A stretch of DNA of 64,000 bases from Magicicada septendecula (lineage: Eukaryota > Arthropoda > Insecta > Hemiptera > Cicadidae). Position 1 is the first letter of the stretch. The number at the start of each line of letters is the position of its first letter. Below are positions 10,363 through 20,939 of the stretch, piece by piece. The DNA is taken from positions 432,617,080-432,681,079 of the forward strand of contig CM068373.1 in the NCBI GenBank assembly GCA_034769895.1, read 5' to 3'. A program made the position numbers and the translations under genes. The notes below the pieces were generated by a model. It was not told where the DNA came from and did not search any database. It was given only the letters and a program-made list of their open reading frames with translations.

Positions 10363-11566
10363 ACTTGGTACGTTTCATGGTTTTATTTAACTCTGACAGC
10401 TGTTTCTACTTCTTAACCCATTGTCTTAAGTCTTCCTAAGGAATAAAAAATAACAAAAATTTAACAAATGAACAAAATGAATTCTGTGTATCCCCTTTAT
10501 TAAAAGCTGTTATTTAGTTTAGTTAATTGTATATTTTGCATTCACATTACATTTAGTCACTGTGTTTTGCTGACGACCAAGCCGTGGTAGCGCAGGAATA
10601 TCACGACATGGAATACATGACACGAAAACTTATAGAGGAATATAAGCTATGGGGCCTTGAACTAAACACAAAGAAAACGGAGTCTATGTGAATTGGTGGG
10701 GAACAGAAGAATTTAATTTTAGAAGACGAACAAAAAATAATAAATTGTAGTAGCTATAAATATCTAGGAACAACAGTTACACAAGATGGTAGTCTAGATA
10801 AAGCGATAAGAGAAAGAAATAACTTGGGCAGAAAATCAATATCATTGCTGAACACCGCTGAACACCATATTGTGGGACTAACAAATATCAAAACAAAATA
10901 AACATCATATATACAATACAATCGTGAAGCCAATTACGTCATACGGGTGTGAAATATGGCTAATAATACAAAGAACAGAAAAGTTGTTGGAAGCTACTGA
11001 AATGCATTATTGGCGAAGAGTGGCAGGGAGGTTAAAACTGGAAAAAGTAAGAAACGTCAGAATCCGGGAGATATTGGGGGTACAGTACTCTATTGTCGAC
11101 GGCATAAAAACAAAACAGCTAAGATGGTTTGGGCGTGTGTGCAAAGAATGCCGGATAATCGGCTCCCCAAGCAAATTTTGAGATGGACACCATACGGTCG
11201 TAGGCGAAGCGGAAGACCTAGGTACAGCTGGAGAGAAGGCATCAATTGGGCAATGATAGACCGGGAATTGGAAAAAGAATCTTGGTTAGACCGAGACCAA
11301 TGGAGACTAGGGATCGGAAGACGTAGGATAACGTTATGAACCGATTTATATATATTATATTTAGTTTTTACAGACACTTGACGTTCCCGTAGCTCCTCCA
11401 ACCCCCCTCCACCATCTTCACAACTCACACATGTTCCGATACACGCCCTCAACAGATGTCCACCACCCTTACGTCTTCTGTTTAGGTGTTCACTTATCTC
11501 TTTGACAATGCCTTAAGACGTCGAAACAGCTGTCAAAGTTAAATAAAAACTGTGAAACGTACCAAG
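10363..11566. repeat. ~60-bp inverted repeats bracketing a LINE fragment
   Basis: 10363-10425 is the reverse complement of 11503-11566 with a handful of changes. Both hold GAAACAGCTGTC, a GTTAAATAAAA block and a GAAACGTACC block. They enclose the LINE fragment at 10565-11345. They may be the ends of a composite or palindromic element, or one terminal repeat and its inverted copy. Confidence 0.65.
10565..11345 (+). pseudogene. LINE reverse transcriptase, catalytic box to C-terminus (family B)
   Basis: It begins C-F-A-D-D-Q-A-V-V-A-Q, the RT catalytic F-A-D-D box with the Q that marks several insect LINEs. It continues through K-T-E-S-M, then Y-K-Y-L-G-T-T-V-T-Q-D-G, then I-T-S-Y-G-C-E-I-W (about 10930). 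A frame change follows near 11100. The other frame then reads D-N-R-L-P-K-Q-I-L-R-W, then a G-R-R-R-S-G-R-P-R tail and ends W-R-L-G-I-G-R-R-R-I-T-L before a stop at about 11339. Stops at about 10690 and 10900 also disrupt it. The element is 5'-truncated just before the catalytic box. Open frames on the opposite strand here are shadows. Confidence 0.85.
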
Positions 11567-12549
11567 CTGTTTATATATATATATATATAAATTTTTTTTT
11601 TTTTTAGCCAAGTGCCTAATATGTTAGGCACTTTTAATATGTTTTACCAAGTGCCCAACGAGCCTTCAATTAATTTTACATTATACTAGAAACTCATGTT
11701 GTCTTAATTGTAATTAGATTATTGTAAATTAGACAAAAGCTGTATATTATTTGTAAACAATTAACAATTGTAGTATACATAATTTATGTATATTTACATT
11801 AGTTTAATGTGGACACAAATTTTTCTCATTTGAAATATGTATACATTGTTTTATTAGAGGAGAGACTCAACATTAATTATAAATATGAATAATTTGAACA
11901 TGTATTAATATTTTATATTATTTATACTGGTTGTCTTATACATGTTTATTATATAGTTTACATTATACTGGAAATTCCGTATTGTTTCATTGTCAATCAG
12001 ACACTAAAACTTATTGTATGATAGGTCTGTTTATAATCACCTTTGTCTAAACATATTTCATATATATGTAGACTTACATTAGTTTGAGTGTTTGTAGCAT
12101 GGAACAGCTTATGCCTTAACGGTTAGATGTCTTTCGCTGTCGTAAAAGCATTATTAAAATTGTAATGATAATAGACCAGTGAATGAAGTAGGTAAAGTTA
12201 TATTACCATTTATGTATGTGAAATATGTCTAAAACGTACAAACATGACATGTCTTTACGCACCATTAATTTAAATTGTTAAAGTAAGACAAATTGGAAAC
12301 AGATTAATTGTAATTTTACCAATATTTCGGTCGGCAATATGTTTTACAAATATTGTTATAAGCATTAGCTTTCATAGAGAACTTCATCAAGAGAAGATTT
12401 ACTTTACAAATAATGTAAAATAAGCCTACTTTAACCGACGCCAAACTTTTTCCTTCGTGTTTCCCAATAAACTTTTATACGTTTGTAAATTATGTCTGTG
12501 TTCAACGCTAAAAATTTAGTATTATTTTCCTTTATCACTATATATGCTA
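11567..12549. other. AT-rich interval, nothing recognised
   Basis: A (TA)n run and T tract lie at 11571-11605. The rest is AT-rich with no gene or shared repeat seen. Confidence 0.45.
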
Positions 12550-12960
12550 CGGGGTAAAACTACCATGCCCGCTGTTTTTGATATCCCGACTCTCATTTAT
12601 GCCTATCTCGTCAGTCTCCTTTCTCCTCTGCATTTTGTCTTTTTTCACGAAGGTCAAAATCGTCCTCTTTTTATTTTCGCTCTTAGCTATCAATCCACAT
12701 CCATTTGAGTCAGCATTTCTGTCGGCCCACAAACCCACATAAATTATTTTGCTTTGCCTCTATTGCCTCATTTATATAAACTTCATGTTTTAGTTTTAAC
12801 TTTTCAATTTTTTTGGTATGTTCAAACTTGTAAGGCTACAGCTTATTCTCCATCTTGTTCTCTAGCTTCTTCTCTGTCTTCTCCTGATTACACAGGAATC
12901 CATCTTTGTTTTCTTCAGCCCATGTGAGATTTTGCTGATAATCTTCCATATTTCACACTT
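12550..12960 (-). other. unrecognised possible coding relic
   Basis: On the minus strand a frame opens M-E-D-Y-Q-Q-N-L-T-W at about 12948 and gives 37 codons rich in K, E and N before a stop. Past the stop, similar charged sequence continues in changing frames to about 12550. The composition suggests a decayed coiled-coil-like or mobile-element protein, but nothing was recognised. It could equally be chance in purine-rich sequence. Confidence 0.25.
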
Positions 12961-12964
12961 TTAT

Positions 12965-13849
12965 ATATAAATAGTTTCTGCTAAAAATTCGTAACCTTTC
13001 TTGACATATTCTACATTTTGTGTAGATAATTAAACACAGTAGATGAAAGATGAAGTAGTATTTAGTGAGCCTGACGTAATTTAGAAAATTCACAGATTAT
13101 AGAGCAAGATGGGTGGAGAAAAGATATGTCATGCTTAGATAACACCTTTATCGTAAATCATACTAAAGAAAGACAGAGTACACACAAATCAAACGCATAT
13201 AGGTTTATTATTATTTGAAAAACTTTTGATTGGCTAAACAGAATAACATTATATATAACCCTAAAGGAAACAGACTGTCTACACGTGGGTATGAGGAAGA
13301 AACACGAACGGATAAATGTGTTTGTTAAATGTTTTACAACTTAACTCCAATGATGATATTATGGACAGTAAGAATTTCAAACGATTGTCAAACAAATAAC
13401 TATTACCAAACATGTGCATTAAACAAATAAATAAAATTGAAATATCTGTTTGAAGCTGGGGAAGTGACATGCATCTATAAACGGCAGGTACATTGTCAAC
13501 TAGTTTGTTAACATATTATTGGCCACATGGTAACAAAATCCAAAAAAAGTTAATACTGGAGTTAAATGTTTCAGCGATTTGTATGTAAACATGATGCAAT
13601 TAATAGTTCAATCACGGCCTAATCATAATGATTCAAAAATAGTAATGGTAAACTGTAGCATACTATGAGACGTTTAATTCAAAATATAATTTGAAGTATT
13701 CCACAAAGATGGCAATCATACGAGTGTAGTGGTCCTCACTAGAAATTAATAAATAACATCGGAGACAGTAATCAACAATATGCTTTAGATCAATTGCGTC
13801 ATCTCAACAATTGTATAAAAAAGGGAAATAAAGAAATATATCAGTTTAT
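12965..13849. other. no gene recognised
   Basis: AT-rich sequence with no shared repeat or coding signature. Confidence 0.45.
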
Positions 13850-14130
13850 CTTCTTCTTCTTTCCTTCTCCTCCTCCTCTTCCTTCTTCTAAAAAAAGCAA
13901 AAGGCTAATAGGCCTGATTATCGCATCTCTTTGTTAGTCTTTCCAGGTATCTCTGTCCCTGCAGTCAATATCCATACATAAGCTTTGGCATTCTTTCAGT
14001 ACCCTTTCCTTGTAAATATTGTTCTAATTTATTCCTAGGCTCTTTAATTTTGTTAATTGAGCTGGCAACTTGTAATTGTTCCTTTTTTCTGTATTCCCTA
14101 TTCTGTTAGATCACCTCGTTATCAATAAAT
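13850..14130 (-). pseudogene. possible LINE 3' end with purine-rich tail
   Basis: The minus strand runs into an AAG/AGG-rich tail at 13850-13890, as several LINEs in this window do. Just upstream one frame reads C-R-D-R-D-T-W-K-D, like the D-R-x-x-W region in the last residues of some LINE ORF2 proteins. The rest is too decayed to assign, so this is tentative. Confidence 0.4.
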
Positions 14131-14134
14131 ACAC

Positions 14135-14915
14135 AAATTCCCGTGGATATATTAAACAATCAGCAGACCACTACAAATAAGGTAAAGACTTGAAAAAAAA
14201 TAATTTTTGCAAATCTATTGACAATACAAAAATTAAAACGTGGAGTAAAACATGGCATTCATAGAACAACAAAAACAAAGAAGAGAATATTTTGAAATAA
14301 AATTTTGTGGAGACGCTAAAGCTTGTAAATTGACAGAGAACATCCAGATAATTGAAGGAAAAGTAATTGACTAAAAAGAGACACCAAAAAGTGTCATTAG
14401 GTATACGTAACGTGAAGAAAGAATGCGACAATTTAAGCTTTCTAAATGATTAATGACATAAGTCATGTGGGGTATAAACCCCACATCAGACATAATGTAG
14501 AAAGGCTACAGCAATGGTGGATAATATCTTTACACTACAGGAAGGATACCTGAAACCGCGTTTTAAGAAGAAGAAGGCGGAAGATTAGTCTACCACTTGA
14601 CTCATGAATTTAATTTCTTCGTCATTTCTCATTTTGGTTGTAAACAAATGCCATAATACTATAAATGTAACATGATTCTGAAGTCTGTGTATATTGTTTT
14701 CTATTCTGAAGAATGTAACATACAGACCAATTACTGAGACAATGCATATCCTATTTGTTTGTACGTCGTACAAAATATAAACATATTTTTAAAATGTATA
14801 CGAATAAATGTTTAAAATTTGTTATTAACATTATTTATTTAGTTTAGTTTATTTCACTTGGTTTAATTGTGACGAGGGAAGATGTGCTCAATATTCGTTG
14901 TTAATTTTGATGCTT
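14135..14915. other. no gene recognised
   Basis: AT-rich. Open frames of 60-90 codons occur but none has a recognisable motif. Confidence 0.45.
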
Positions 14916-14919
14916 TGAG

Positions 14920-15128
14920 CAATTATATAACGTTAATTTAATTGAAACGTTTGATTAAAATCTAAGCTATCAAGGACGGGTCGTAACACATTGTGAAATC
15001 GCCGAGCTGTGAACAGATTCGCTTAACGAACGTCTGCCGAAATGATGTTTGCATACCGTGCTCAAGATTGTTTACATAAATCGCTGTATCCCAGATGTTC
15101 TGTGAACACGAGACTGCTAGTTCTAATT
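14920..15128. repeat. Dispersed repeat R2, copy 1
   Basis: Homologous in the same orientation to 52140-52345. Shared blocks in order are an AAACGTTTGATTAAAATCT-like block, CTGTGA(A/G)CA, TTAAC(G/T)AACGTCTG, TGATGTTTGCAT and TTTACATAAATCGCT. No ends, target duplication or coding potential could be fixed. Element class unknown. Confidence 0.65.
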
Positions 15129-15129
15129 A

Positions 15130-15615
15130 ACTAACTGTAACACAAATGCATACACAATAATACCGGCTTGAGACACTTGTAAGTCCATGAGAAAGAATTT
15201 CACGTGTGTCAGTAAAGTCCATTCACGCGTTACTTGTTATTGTCTATATTCATCAAATCAAATCTGTACTAAAAACATGCAGAACGTCGTCAAATCAGGG
15301 AGTGGTCCAATACAACTTACAACTTGCACATAGTGTCTACAGTAACAATATAACCCATGTGTGTGTGTGTTTGTGATAATCTTCTGAACACGACCATCAG
15401 CTAGAATACATGTTGTGAGCTCTCCTACTGTCAATAAGAATATAACTCATAGTAATGAGTAAACAAATTTATTTGGTAAGAGTTTTCACAAATAAACTTA
15501 CATTAAAAAGGATGACGTATAATCAGAATAGGAAAATAAAATTGTTGTTTGAGTGATATGGTTGAGGAGGATGTGTCTGAAGGACACTTAAGAAATATTC
15601 TTTTCATCATCATCC
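15130..15615. other. no gene recognised
   Basis: AT-rich, with a short GT run at about 15360. Nothing else was identified. Confidence 0.4.
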
Positions 15616-15619
15616 TCAA

Positions 15620-16325
15620 GGTTTGAACCAAGAATGGTTTGTTCCGGTCTCAAATAGGCAAATATTACAGCTGGTCACTCCAGCGCTTCCTCGGACCTCC
15701 CACACCTCTCCGTCCCCTCGGCTTATATTTCCATAGTTGTTTGGGGATGCGGCAGTCATCCATTCGGCAAAGATGTTCCCACCAATTCAGCCGATACTGG
15801 GCGATTCTGTCGAGTATATTCATAACATTCAGTTCCTGCCGTATATCTGTGTTTCTTCTATGATCATGGAGAGTATACCCTGCCATGTGCCTGAGAAATC
15901 TCATTTCAGCCGCTTGGATGCTACTGACCTAGCCTTTCGTTAAAGTCCAATTCTCAGACCCATAAAGAAGTGTGCGGAGTGCCATCACCTTGTAGAATTT
16001 TAGGCGTGTTCCTTTACTTGCTGACATAAGGGTTCGCCTGATGGTCCCGCACATAAGGTTAAACTTATGCAACTTATTCACTACATCGTTACTTGCATTA
16101 TAAGACACACTGTAGCCCAGGTATTCAGAACTGCTAACTTATTCCAGGACAGTACTATCTATAACAATTTTTGCCCGTACAGGATCAGTTCCACGAAAAG
16201 ACATCACCTTGGTTTTAATTGTGGATATCTGCAATCCAGAGTCTTTGCAGATTCCATTTAACAAATATATACCCATCTGCAATCTGTTTTCAGAGTCCGA
16301 CAGAATAGCCTGATATTCTTTTCAT
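15620..16325 (-). pseudogene. LINE ORF2 C-terminal region (family A), best copy
   Basis: The longest family A copy, reading on the minus strand. From about 16230 it reads T-I-K-T-K-V-M-S-F-R-G-T-D-P, then S-E-Y-L-G-Y-S-V-S-Y-N, then F-Y-K-V-M-A-L-R-T-L-L-Y-G-S-E-N-W-T-L-T-K. These are thumb-region landmarks downstream of the catalytic Y/F-A-D-D box. An open stretch 15904-15665 adds M-R-F-L-R-H-M-A-G-Y-T-L, then W-W-E-H-L-C-R-M-D-D-C-R-I-P and the G-R-R-G-V-G tail. Stops after the W-T-L-T-K-G box and earlier break it. The catalytic domain itself is absent. Confidence 0.85.
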
Positions 16326-16329
16326 AAAA

Positions 16330-17225
16330 TTCGAAACAAAAGCGTCAGTGGTTGGTAGAGAAAACGAAGAAAAATTGTTTCCATAAGTTTCAAGTAATTA
16401 TTTTTGGCAGCAGTTAGCAGCAGTATTGTGTGTGCGAAAAAACAAGACTGGTAACATGGAGCTTTGCCTTTCGAATAATCTGCTCCTGAGTTGCAAACAA
16501 TAACGATCCATTGTTAACTAATATTAGTGAAAACATTCTTGGGACTATTAATATATTATCATTACAACAATTACGAATAACGTTTGATTTTATAAATAAT
16601 TTTTATTACATCATTACGCAGTCACCGCAAAAGTATTCGAACGACCAGAGGGCTTTAAAAGTACAATTAGCTACTGGCACCATATAGTATATAAAACGTA
16701 AGTGAGAATTATTTGTGATTATAATACACTAGCTTCTATACTTAATTTCACTGTTTCAACAGTGATTTCTTTGTACGTGAACGTATTAATAAATTGTATT
16801 ATAGGATTTTGTATCCCTACTGTTTGTTGTTGATGTTTTCGTTGGGCCTCTATGTCGTAGCTCACTGATCAGGTACAATTGTATAATTTTATATGCTTGT
16901 TTGAAGATGTTTGTCAAACTGCATGGTTGAAGATGATAAATTGTAAAATAGAAATGGATATTTTCTTTGAAAAATTAAAAGCGTATTTGAAATTAATATT
17001 AATTTCAGAGTAACTTTTAACACGTACCTCGTCTGTACGTCTCCACTTCTTGTTGTTGTTGTTCTTCTTCTTCTATGGCGTCACAGTTCGAAGTCAAAAC
17101 TTACCCTCCATTTTTTCCTATCCTTGGCGATCGATGTCCATCGTTTTATTTTACGTAAATTATCAGACGTCTGCACTTAGCTCCTACCTCTTATCTCACT
17201 CTAGAAACGAACGTGAACCGTCCTG
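16330..17225. other. no gene recognised; TTC/TTG-rich patch
   Basis: Mostly AT-rich. A TTG/TTC-rich patch at about 17050-17080 followed by moderately GC-rich sequence resembles the edge of a decayed retroelement, but no protein landmark was found. Confidence 0.4.
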
Positions 17226-17228
17226 ACG

Positions 17229-17577
17229 GCCATTACCCATAACGACAAATAGTTCCATGCTAGTTAACGTTGTGGCAGGTGACGCAGGTAATATATGGCC
17301 ATTGCCCATAACGACAAATAGTTTCACTCTAGTTAACGTTGTGGCAGGTGACGCAGGTAATATATGGCCATTACCCATAATGACAAATAGTTTCACGCTA
17401 GTTAACGTTGTGGCAGGTGACGCAGGTAATATATGGCCATTACCCATAACGACAAATAGTTGCACACTAGTTAACGTTGTGGCAGGTGACGCAGGTAATA
17501 TATGGCCATTACCCATAACGACAAATAGTTGCACACTAGTTAACGTTGTGGCAGGTGACACAGGTAATATATGCCTA
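17229..17577. repeat. 69-bp tandem array, ~5 copies
   Basis: Five copies spaced exactly 69 bp apart share the block TTAACGTTGTGGCAGGTGAC and the block GGCCATTACCCATAACGAC, with only a few substitutions. Because 69 is a multiple of three and the unit has no stop in one frame on each strand, both strands show open frames of 128-171 codons with a 23-residue repeat. I read these as by-products. The array abuts LTR-like sequence at 17615-17650. Confidence 0.9.
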
Positions 17578-17594
17578 TTCATAACACACGTGCT

Positions 17595-17770
17595 TAAAAA
17601 AATACTGCTACGACGAGATGAAAGACAATTACATGACTCTCAAGATCACCATTCGGCAACCCTGCGCCCGTCGATAGGGTTTGACGCGCCTGCGAACCAA
17701 TTTGTAATTTTCTTTTCTTTTCAACATAGGAACGCACTCGCATTGTACTTGCTTCAAAGTATTGTATTAT
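17595..17770 (+). mobile_element. possible partial LTR (U3 remnant)
   Basis: ACTGCTACG, then GAGATGAAAGACAATTACAT, matches the U3 landmark that the LTRs at 46940 and 6250 also carry. No LTR end was found, so this is a fragment at best. Confidence 0.35.
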
Positions 17771-17879
17771 AAAATAGTATCAGCCATTTACCCAGCCGAG
17801 CTACGTCTTCCCCCAATGTAATTGTCGAGCTTGTCGCCAAGAGCCTGTAAACAACTCTCTCCCAAAATTGATTTTTCAA

Positions 17880-18062
17880 TTTTTACATTTCTGTGCACTT
17901 TATGAAAATAAATGGTGTTATTGTGGTAAATTCTTTAATTTATTTGTATTAAAATGTTTTCCTGCTTAAAAAATGTTTAGTTTAAAGTTTTATTAGTTTT
18001 AACTTGCATGATGACAAATTTGTGATGATCTACTCTTAAATTTGTAACTTAAAAATTCATAT
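17880..18062. repeat. Repeat X, original flank of the LTR at 18063
   Basis: About 180 bp starting ACATTTCTGTGCACTTTAT recurs at 20408-20586 and 23398-23576 with roughly 10% differences. In each case it is followed by the start of the same LTR. Function unknown. Confidence 0.75.
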
Positions 18063-18646
18063 TGTTACGTAATGCGGAGAAAGCGTTTTGTAAGTTTCTC
18101 GAATATTCCAGCTGCAGTGTGTGTGCGTACATAATGCTGCTACTTTGCGTTGAAAGACAATTACGCGTCAATTATCGGCTCTATACCAGCCCCATACCGA
18201 TCAGAGCAGTGTGTTCAAGGACAATGTTTCTAGTGGATTCTTGGATTCTCGGGAGCGCCTGTTTGTTTAACCAGTCATCCAAATGGACAGATTATTCTGG
18301 AAATCAGCGGGGCATAAATACAGCCATTCGGCGACGCTCATGTTAGTTATTGTCGGGCGATTACACAGTGCGTTTGAGTGGCGATTTACACAGTGCGGTT
18401 TGAAGTATTGTGACGAAATGTTATGTGTTTATAATTGTGGGGAACAATTGCAATACAATTGTGTTTTATATTAGTTGACATTTTTATTGCGTGTAAAAAA
18501 ATTTTATTTGATTTGTTGTAAGAGACTATCTTGTTGATTACAAACTGTTTAATTGTGATAATTAAAGCTGGTGATTAGTGACTTAACTGGTGTCTTGTAA
18601 TTTGTTTTCCACTGTACCATACGACGATCACTAGACAGTCGTAACA
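18063..18646 (+). mobile_element. Solo LTR, long subfamily, ATAT target duplication
   Basis: A 584-bp LTR from TGTTACGTAATG to AGTCGTAACA, with ATAT at 18059-18062 and 18647-18650. It carries GAAAGACAATTACG in U3, a degraded TATA box (GCATAAATA) near 18313, and the ATTAAAGCTGGTGATTAGTG and ACGACGAT blocks near the 3' end. Its first ~120 bp, plus the 180 bp before it, are copied at 20408-20705. The open frame at 18062-18346 is inside the LTR and has no known motif. Confidence 0.88.
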
Positions 18647-18735
18647 ATATGAAAAACACTGCAAAGCTTTTTCCGATTCGGCGTTTCACGTCGCTAAATA
18701 TAAACGCAAGGGTATATAAAGCTATAGGTAATGTT

Positions 18736-19329
18736 TGTAACGTCCGACTATTGAACTCCGCCCTTTTCTAATTTCTATTGATGGGGTGCGGAGGGGTGCG
18801 CCCATCGAATTGTTTCGCAGTTATATATGCATCCCCATAAATTCAAAGGTTGCCTATGACTGCTCTAGATGATTGGAGACACGTTTCTCAACTAGTCCTA
18901 GCGTTAGCAGTCGCCACGTTGCATTCAAGGTCGAACTGTGACCTGGTCTCCAGATTCCTCCAGCGCCTGAAAATACGCAAATCGTTATCGGCGCGCCGTC
19001 CGGAAAATAGTAGCTAATTCTGGAGTGTCAGCGGGGTATGTAAGCAATGAGCATCCAGTGGCCGTTTTAGTCAGTTACACCTGCCGATTTTACAGGTGTG
19101 CCGTGATTGTTGGGGTTTACTGAGAAGTAATTATTGTGTTAATTAGGTCGAAACTGTAATAAGATGAGATTTATTATCGGACAAATTTAAATTTAATTAT
19201 CCTATGACAGTGCTTTGTTGATTTATAAATGATGTTTGTGTCAATTGAATTTTGCAATTAGTGCTTTCATTGGTGTCAGTAATTCTGTTTCCAGTGAGCA
19301 ACACGACGACTGGTGTGACAGACGTAACA
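18736..19329 (+). mobile_element. Solo LTR, diverged copy
   Basis: A diverged 594-bp member starting TGTAACGTCCG and ending GACGTAACA. It has GCGGGGTATGTAAGCAATGA in the TATA position, the GTCAGTTACACCTG block, and the TTGGTGTCAGT and ACGACGA blocks before the end. Its U3 contains CACGTTTCTCAACTAGTCC, which is the single-copy counterpart of the 57-bp minisatellite unit at 46998-48143. The flanks TGTT and CTGT do not match cleanly. Confidence 0.75.
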
Positions 19330-19449
19330 CTGTATATACGCAGGAAACGTATATATTAACTCTGTATATAATTAGAAAATTTTTACTAATTCATGGTATT
19401 AGGTGAGTTAGTTTACAGGTTAGAAAAATTACAACGTTTAACTGCAGCC

Positions 19450-19760
19450 AAGTTACGCGTTGCTTTGTGAACACAAAAATGGTGCTGTTAATTTAGCGAA
19501 AGTATTGTATTATGCGTGCCACGTCACAACTCAATGTTTCGCGAGTGCATTAGACGTATGAGGCTGGGGGAAGCACGAGTATCAGACACCGTACGGAGGG
19601 TGAGGTCTTCCTTGTGTAGCTGTCACGTTTAATGTCCCCTCGTACATTACCCCTTTCGCCCTCTTCATACAACGCCAATGTACAACCACTGTTTTGCCTC
19701 CAGTAATGTACGGGTGACAGCAAGCGAGATGCCGTCGTTATTCATGGCAGTAACACGCAC
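19450..19760. repeat. Dispersed repeat R1, copy 2
   Basis: Co-linear with 2030-2340. Conserved blocks include TGTGTAGCTGTCAC, TTTAATG, a GTACAACCACT block with CTGCC-like continuation, and AGCGAGATGCCGTCGTTATT. Edges are uncertain on both sides and nothing in it looks coding. Confidence 0.6.
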
Positions 19761-20340
19761 GTGTGTGTGTTTTAATACACAGATTATTAATTTTTTTTAC
19801 AGACGTCAATTTAAGAAATTCGTTTCATACCGACTGTGGATTACGACCATCATCAGTTGCGATCGAGGTGAAAATTTAAACCCGGTCAATTGCGATCGGT
19901 AACATCGTCCTATCAGCTACAGACACAGACTAAGTCTATGAAACGTGTATGAAGTGATGAAGGCTCACGCCTGGAATGGTAATCCGTACGGTTGTTTTCA
20001 ATGTTAATATACATTTTGTGACCAATCAAATATCTCTGTGGTTATTTTTAAATTTTTACATTCTACATATAGAACATTTTTGTCACACACCTCTGCGCTC
20101 ACATTGCTCGCGCTACGTAGAGATCAAAACAGCAACCTTCTGCCTCCTATCGATTCGCGGGCACAATACCCTGCCAATGATTAGCAAAGCGAAGTATAGT
20201 CGCTAGGCAGAGTAGACGACGTGTACTGTGTTTGCAAGAATAATTTACTTTCTACCAAGTAGATGACGTACTACATATTCATATATTATTATTTAATATA
20301 TTTAATATTTATAATCACTTTACCTCAAGATATTTTCTCC

Positions 20341-20392
20341 TTATTTGGAACATGTTTCGGGAAGCATTGTGTTTCCATCTTCAGCCTTCCTG
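20341..20392 (-). ncRNA. Hammerhead-like motif of a PLE 3' end (duplication copy 1)
   Basis: On the minus strand: CTGAAGA (20384-20378), extra T, a GGAA / TTCC hairpin with one unpaired C at its base, GAAA (20358-20355), then CATGTT as mini helix III (A-U and C-G around a two-base loop). Only two helix I pairs are evident (GG/CC), so this copy is weaker than those at 7251, 26349 and 48690. It lies downstream of the PLE coding remnant at 20706-20936 in the same orientation. Confidence 0.5.
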
Positions 20393-20407
20393 ATTTTGTG
20401 TCTTACA

Positions 20408-20705
20408 TTTCTGTGCACTTTATAAAAATAAATGGTGTTACTGTGGTAAATTCTTTAATTTATTTGTATTAAAATGTTTTCCTGCTTAACAAATTTGTAG
20501 TTTAAAATTTTATTATTTTTAACGAGCGTAGGCATGATGACAAATTTTTGAAGACCTACTCTTAAATTTGTAACCTACAAATTCATATTGTTACGTAATG
20601 CGGAGAAAGCGTTCTGTACGTTTCTCGAATATTCCAGCTGCAGTGTGTGTGCGTACATAATGCTTGTTACTTTACGGTAAAATACAATTACGCGTCAATT
20701 ATCGG
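20408..20705 (+). mobile_element. Repeat X plus truncated LTR, inserted in a PLE
   Basis: 20408-20586 matches 17880-18062 and 20587-20705 matches the first ~120 bp of the LTR at 18063, including the join ATATTGTTACGTAATGCGG. On either side lies PLE sequence: its ribozyme motif on the left and its coding end on the right. TTTTGTGTCTT at the left edge and TTTTTTGTCTT at the right edge look like an imperfect target duplication. So a chimeric X-LTR piece appears to have moved as a unit. An identical copy lies at 23398-23695. Confidence 0.6.
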
Positions 20706-20936
20706 CTATTTTTTGTCTTCTGAAGTATTTGTGTGTTGGTTGGTTGTTGTGGTTTCCTGTTTGCCTCTGGTACTTTAAATTGGTATTAGTGTGTGTGATT
20801 GTGGTGTATATGTTAGTATTTTGTGTATTTTCTATGTTGAGTGCTTTGAAAATTGTGTCATGTTTTGTATTGATTTGTATTTATTCAGGTATTAGTGTGT
20901 TTTGTGTTTTATGTTTGTATATTTGTAAATGTTCCT
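20706..20936 (-). pseudogene. Penelope-like element C-terminal remnant
   Basis: On the minus strand this matches the end of the PLE protein at 43536-44021 (region N-L-Q-I-Y-K-H-K-R-Q to N-N-N-Q-P-A-H), with nucleotide differences and shifts. It lacks the GIY-YIG and RT domains. The GT-rich plus strand gives a hydrophobic open frame (20729-20938) that is only the shadow of this remnant. Confidence 0.7.
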
Positions 20937-20939
20937 AGT

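Noticed and set aside
11090..11452. 120-codon minus-strand protein
   Set aside because: Shadow of LINE family B coding on the plus strand.
11503..11566. Hammerhead ribozyme at the LINE-flanking repeat
   Set aside because: GAAAC is present and outer bases can pair, but CTGANGA is missing and helix II would be too short.
17196..17772. Open frames of 128 and 171 codons as genes
   Set aside because: By-products of the 69-bp tandem array, for the same reason.
19805..19860. Hammerhead-like motif on the minus strand (CTGATGATGG...GAAACG)
   Set aside because: Core and GAAA are present but the intervening sequence does not form a closing hairpin; at most a decayed PLE end.
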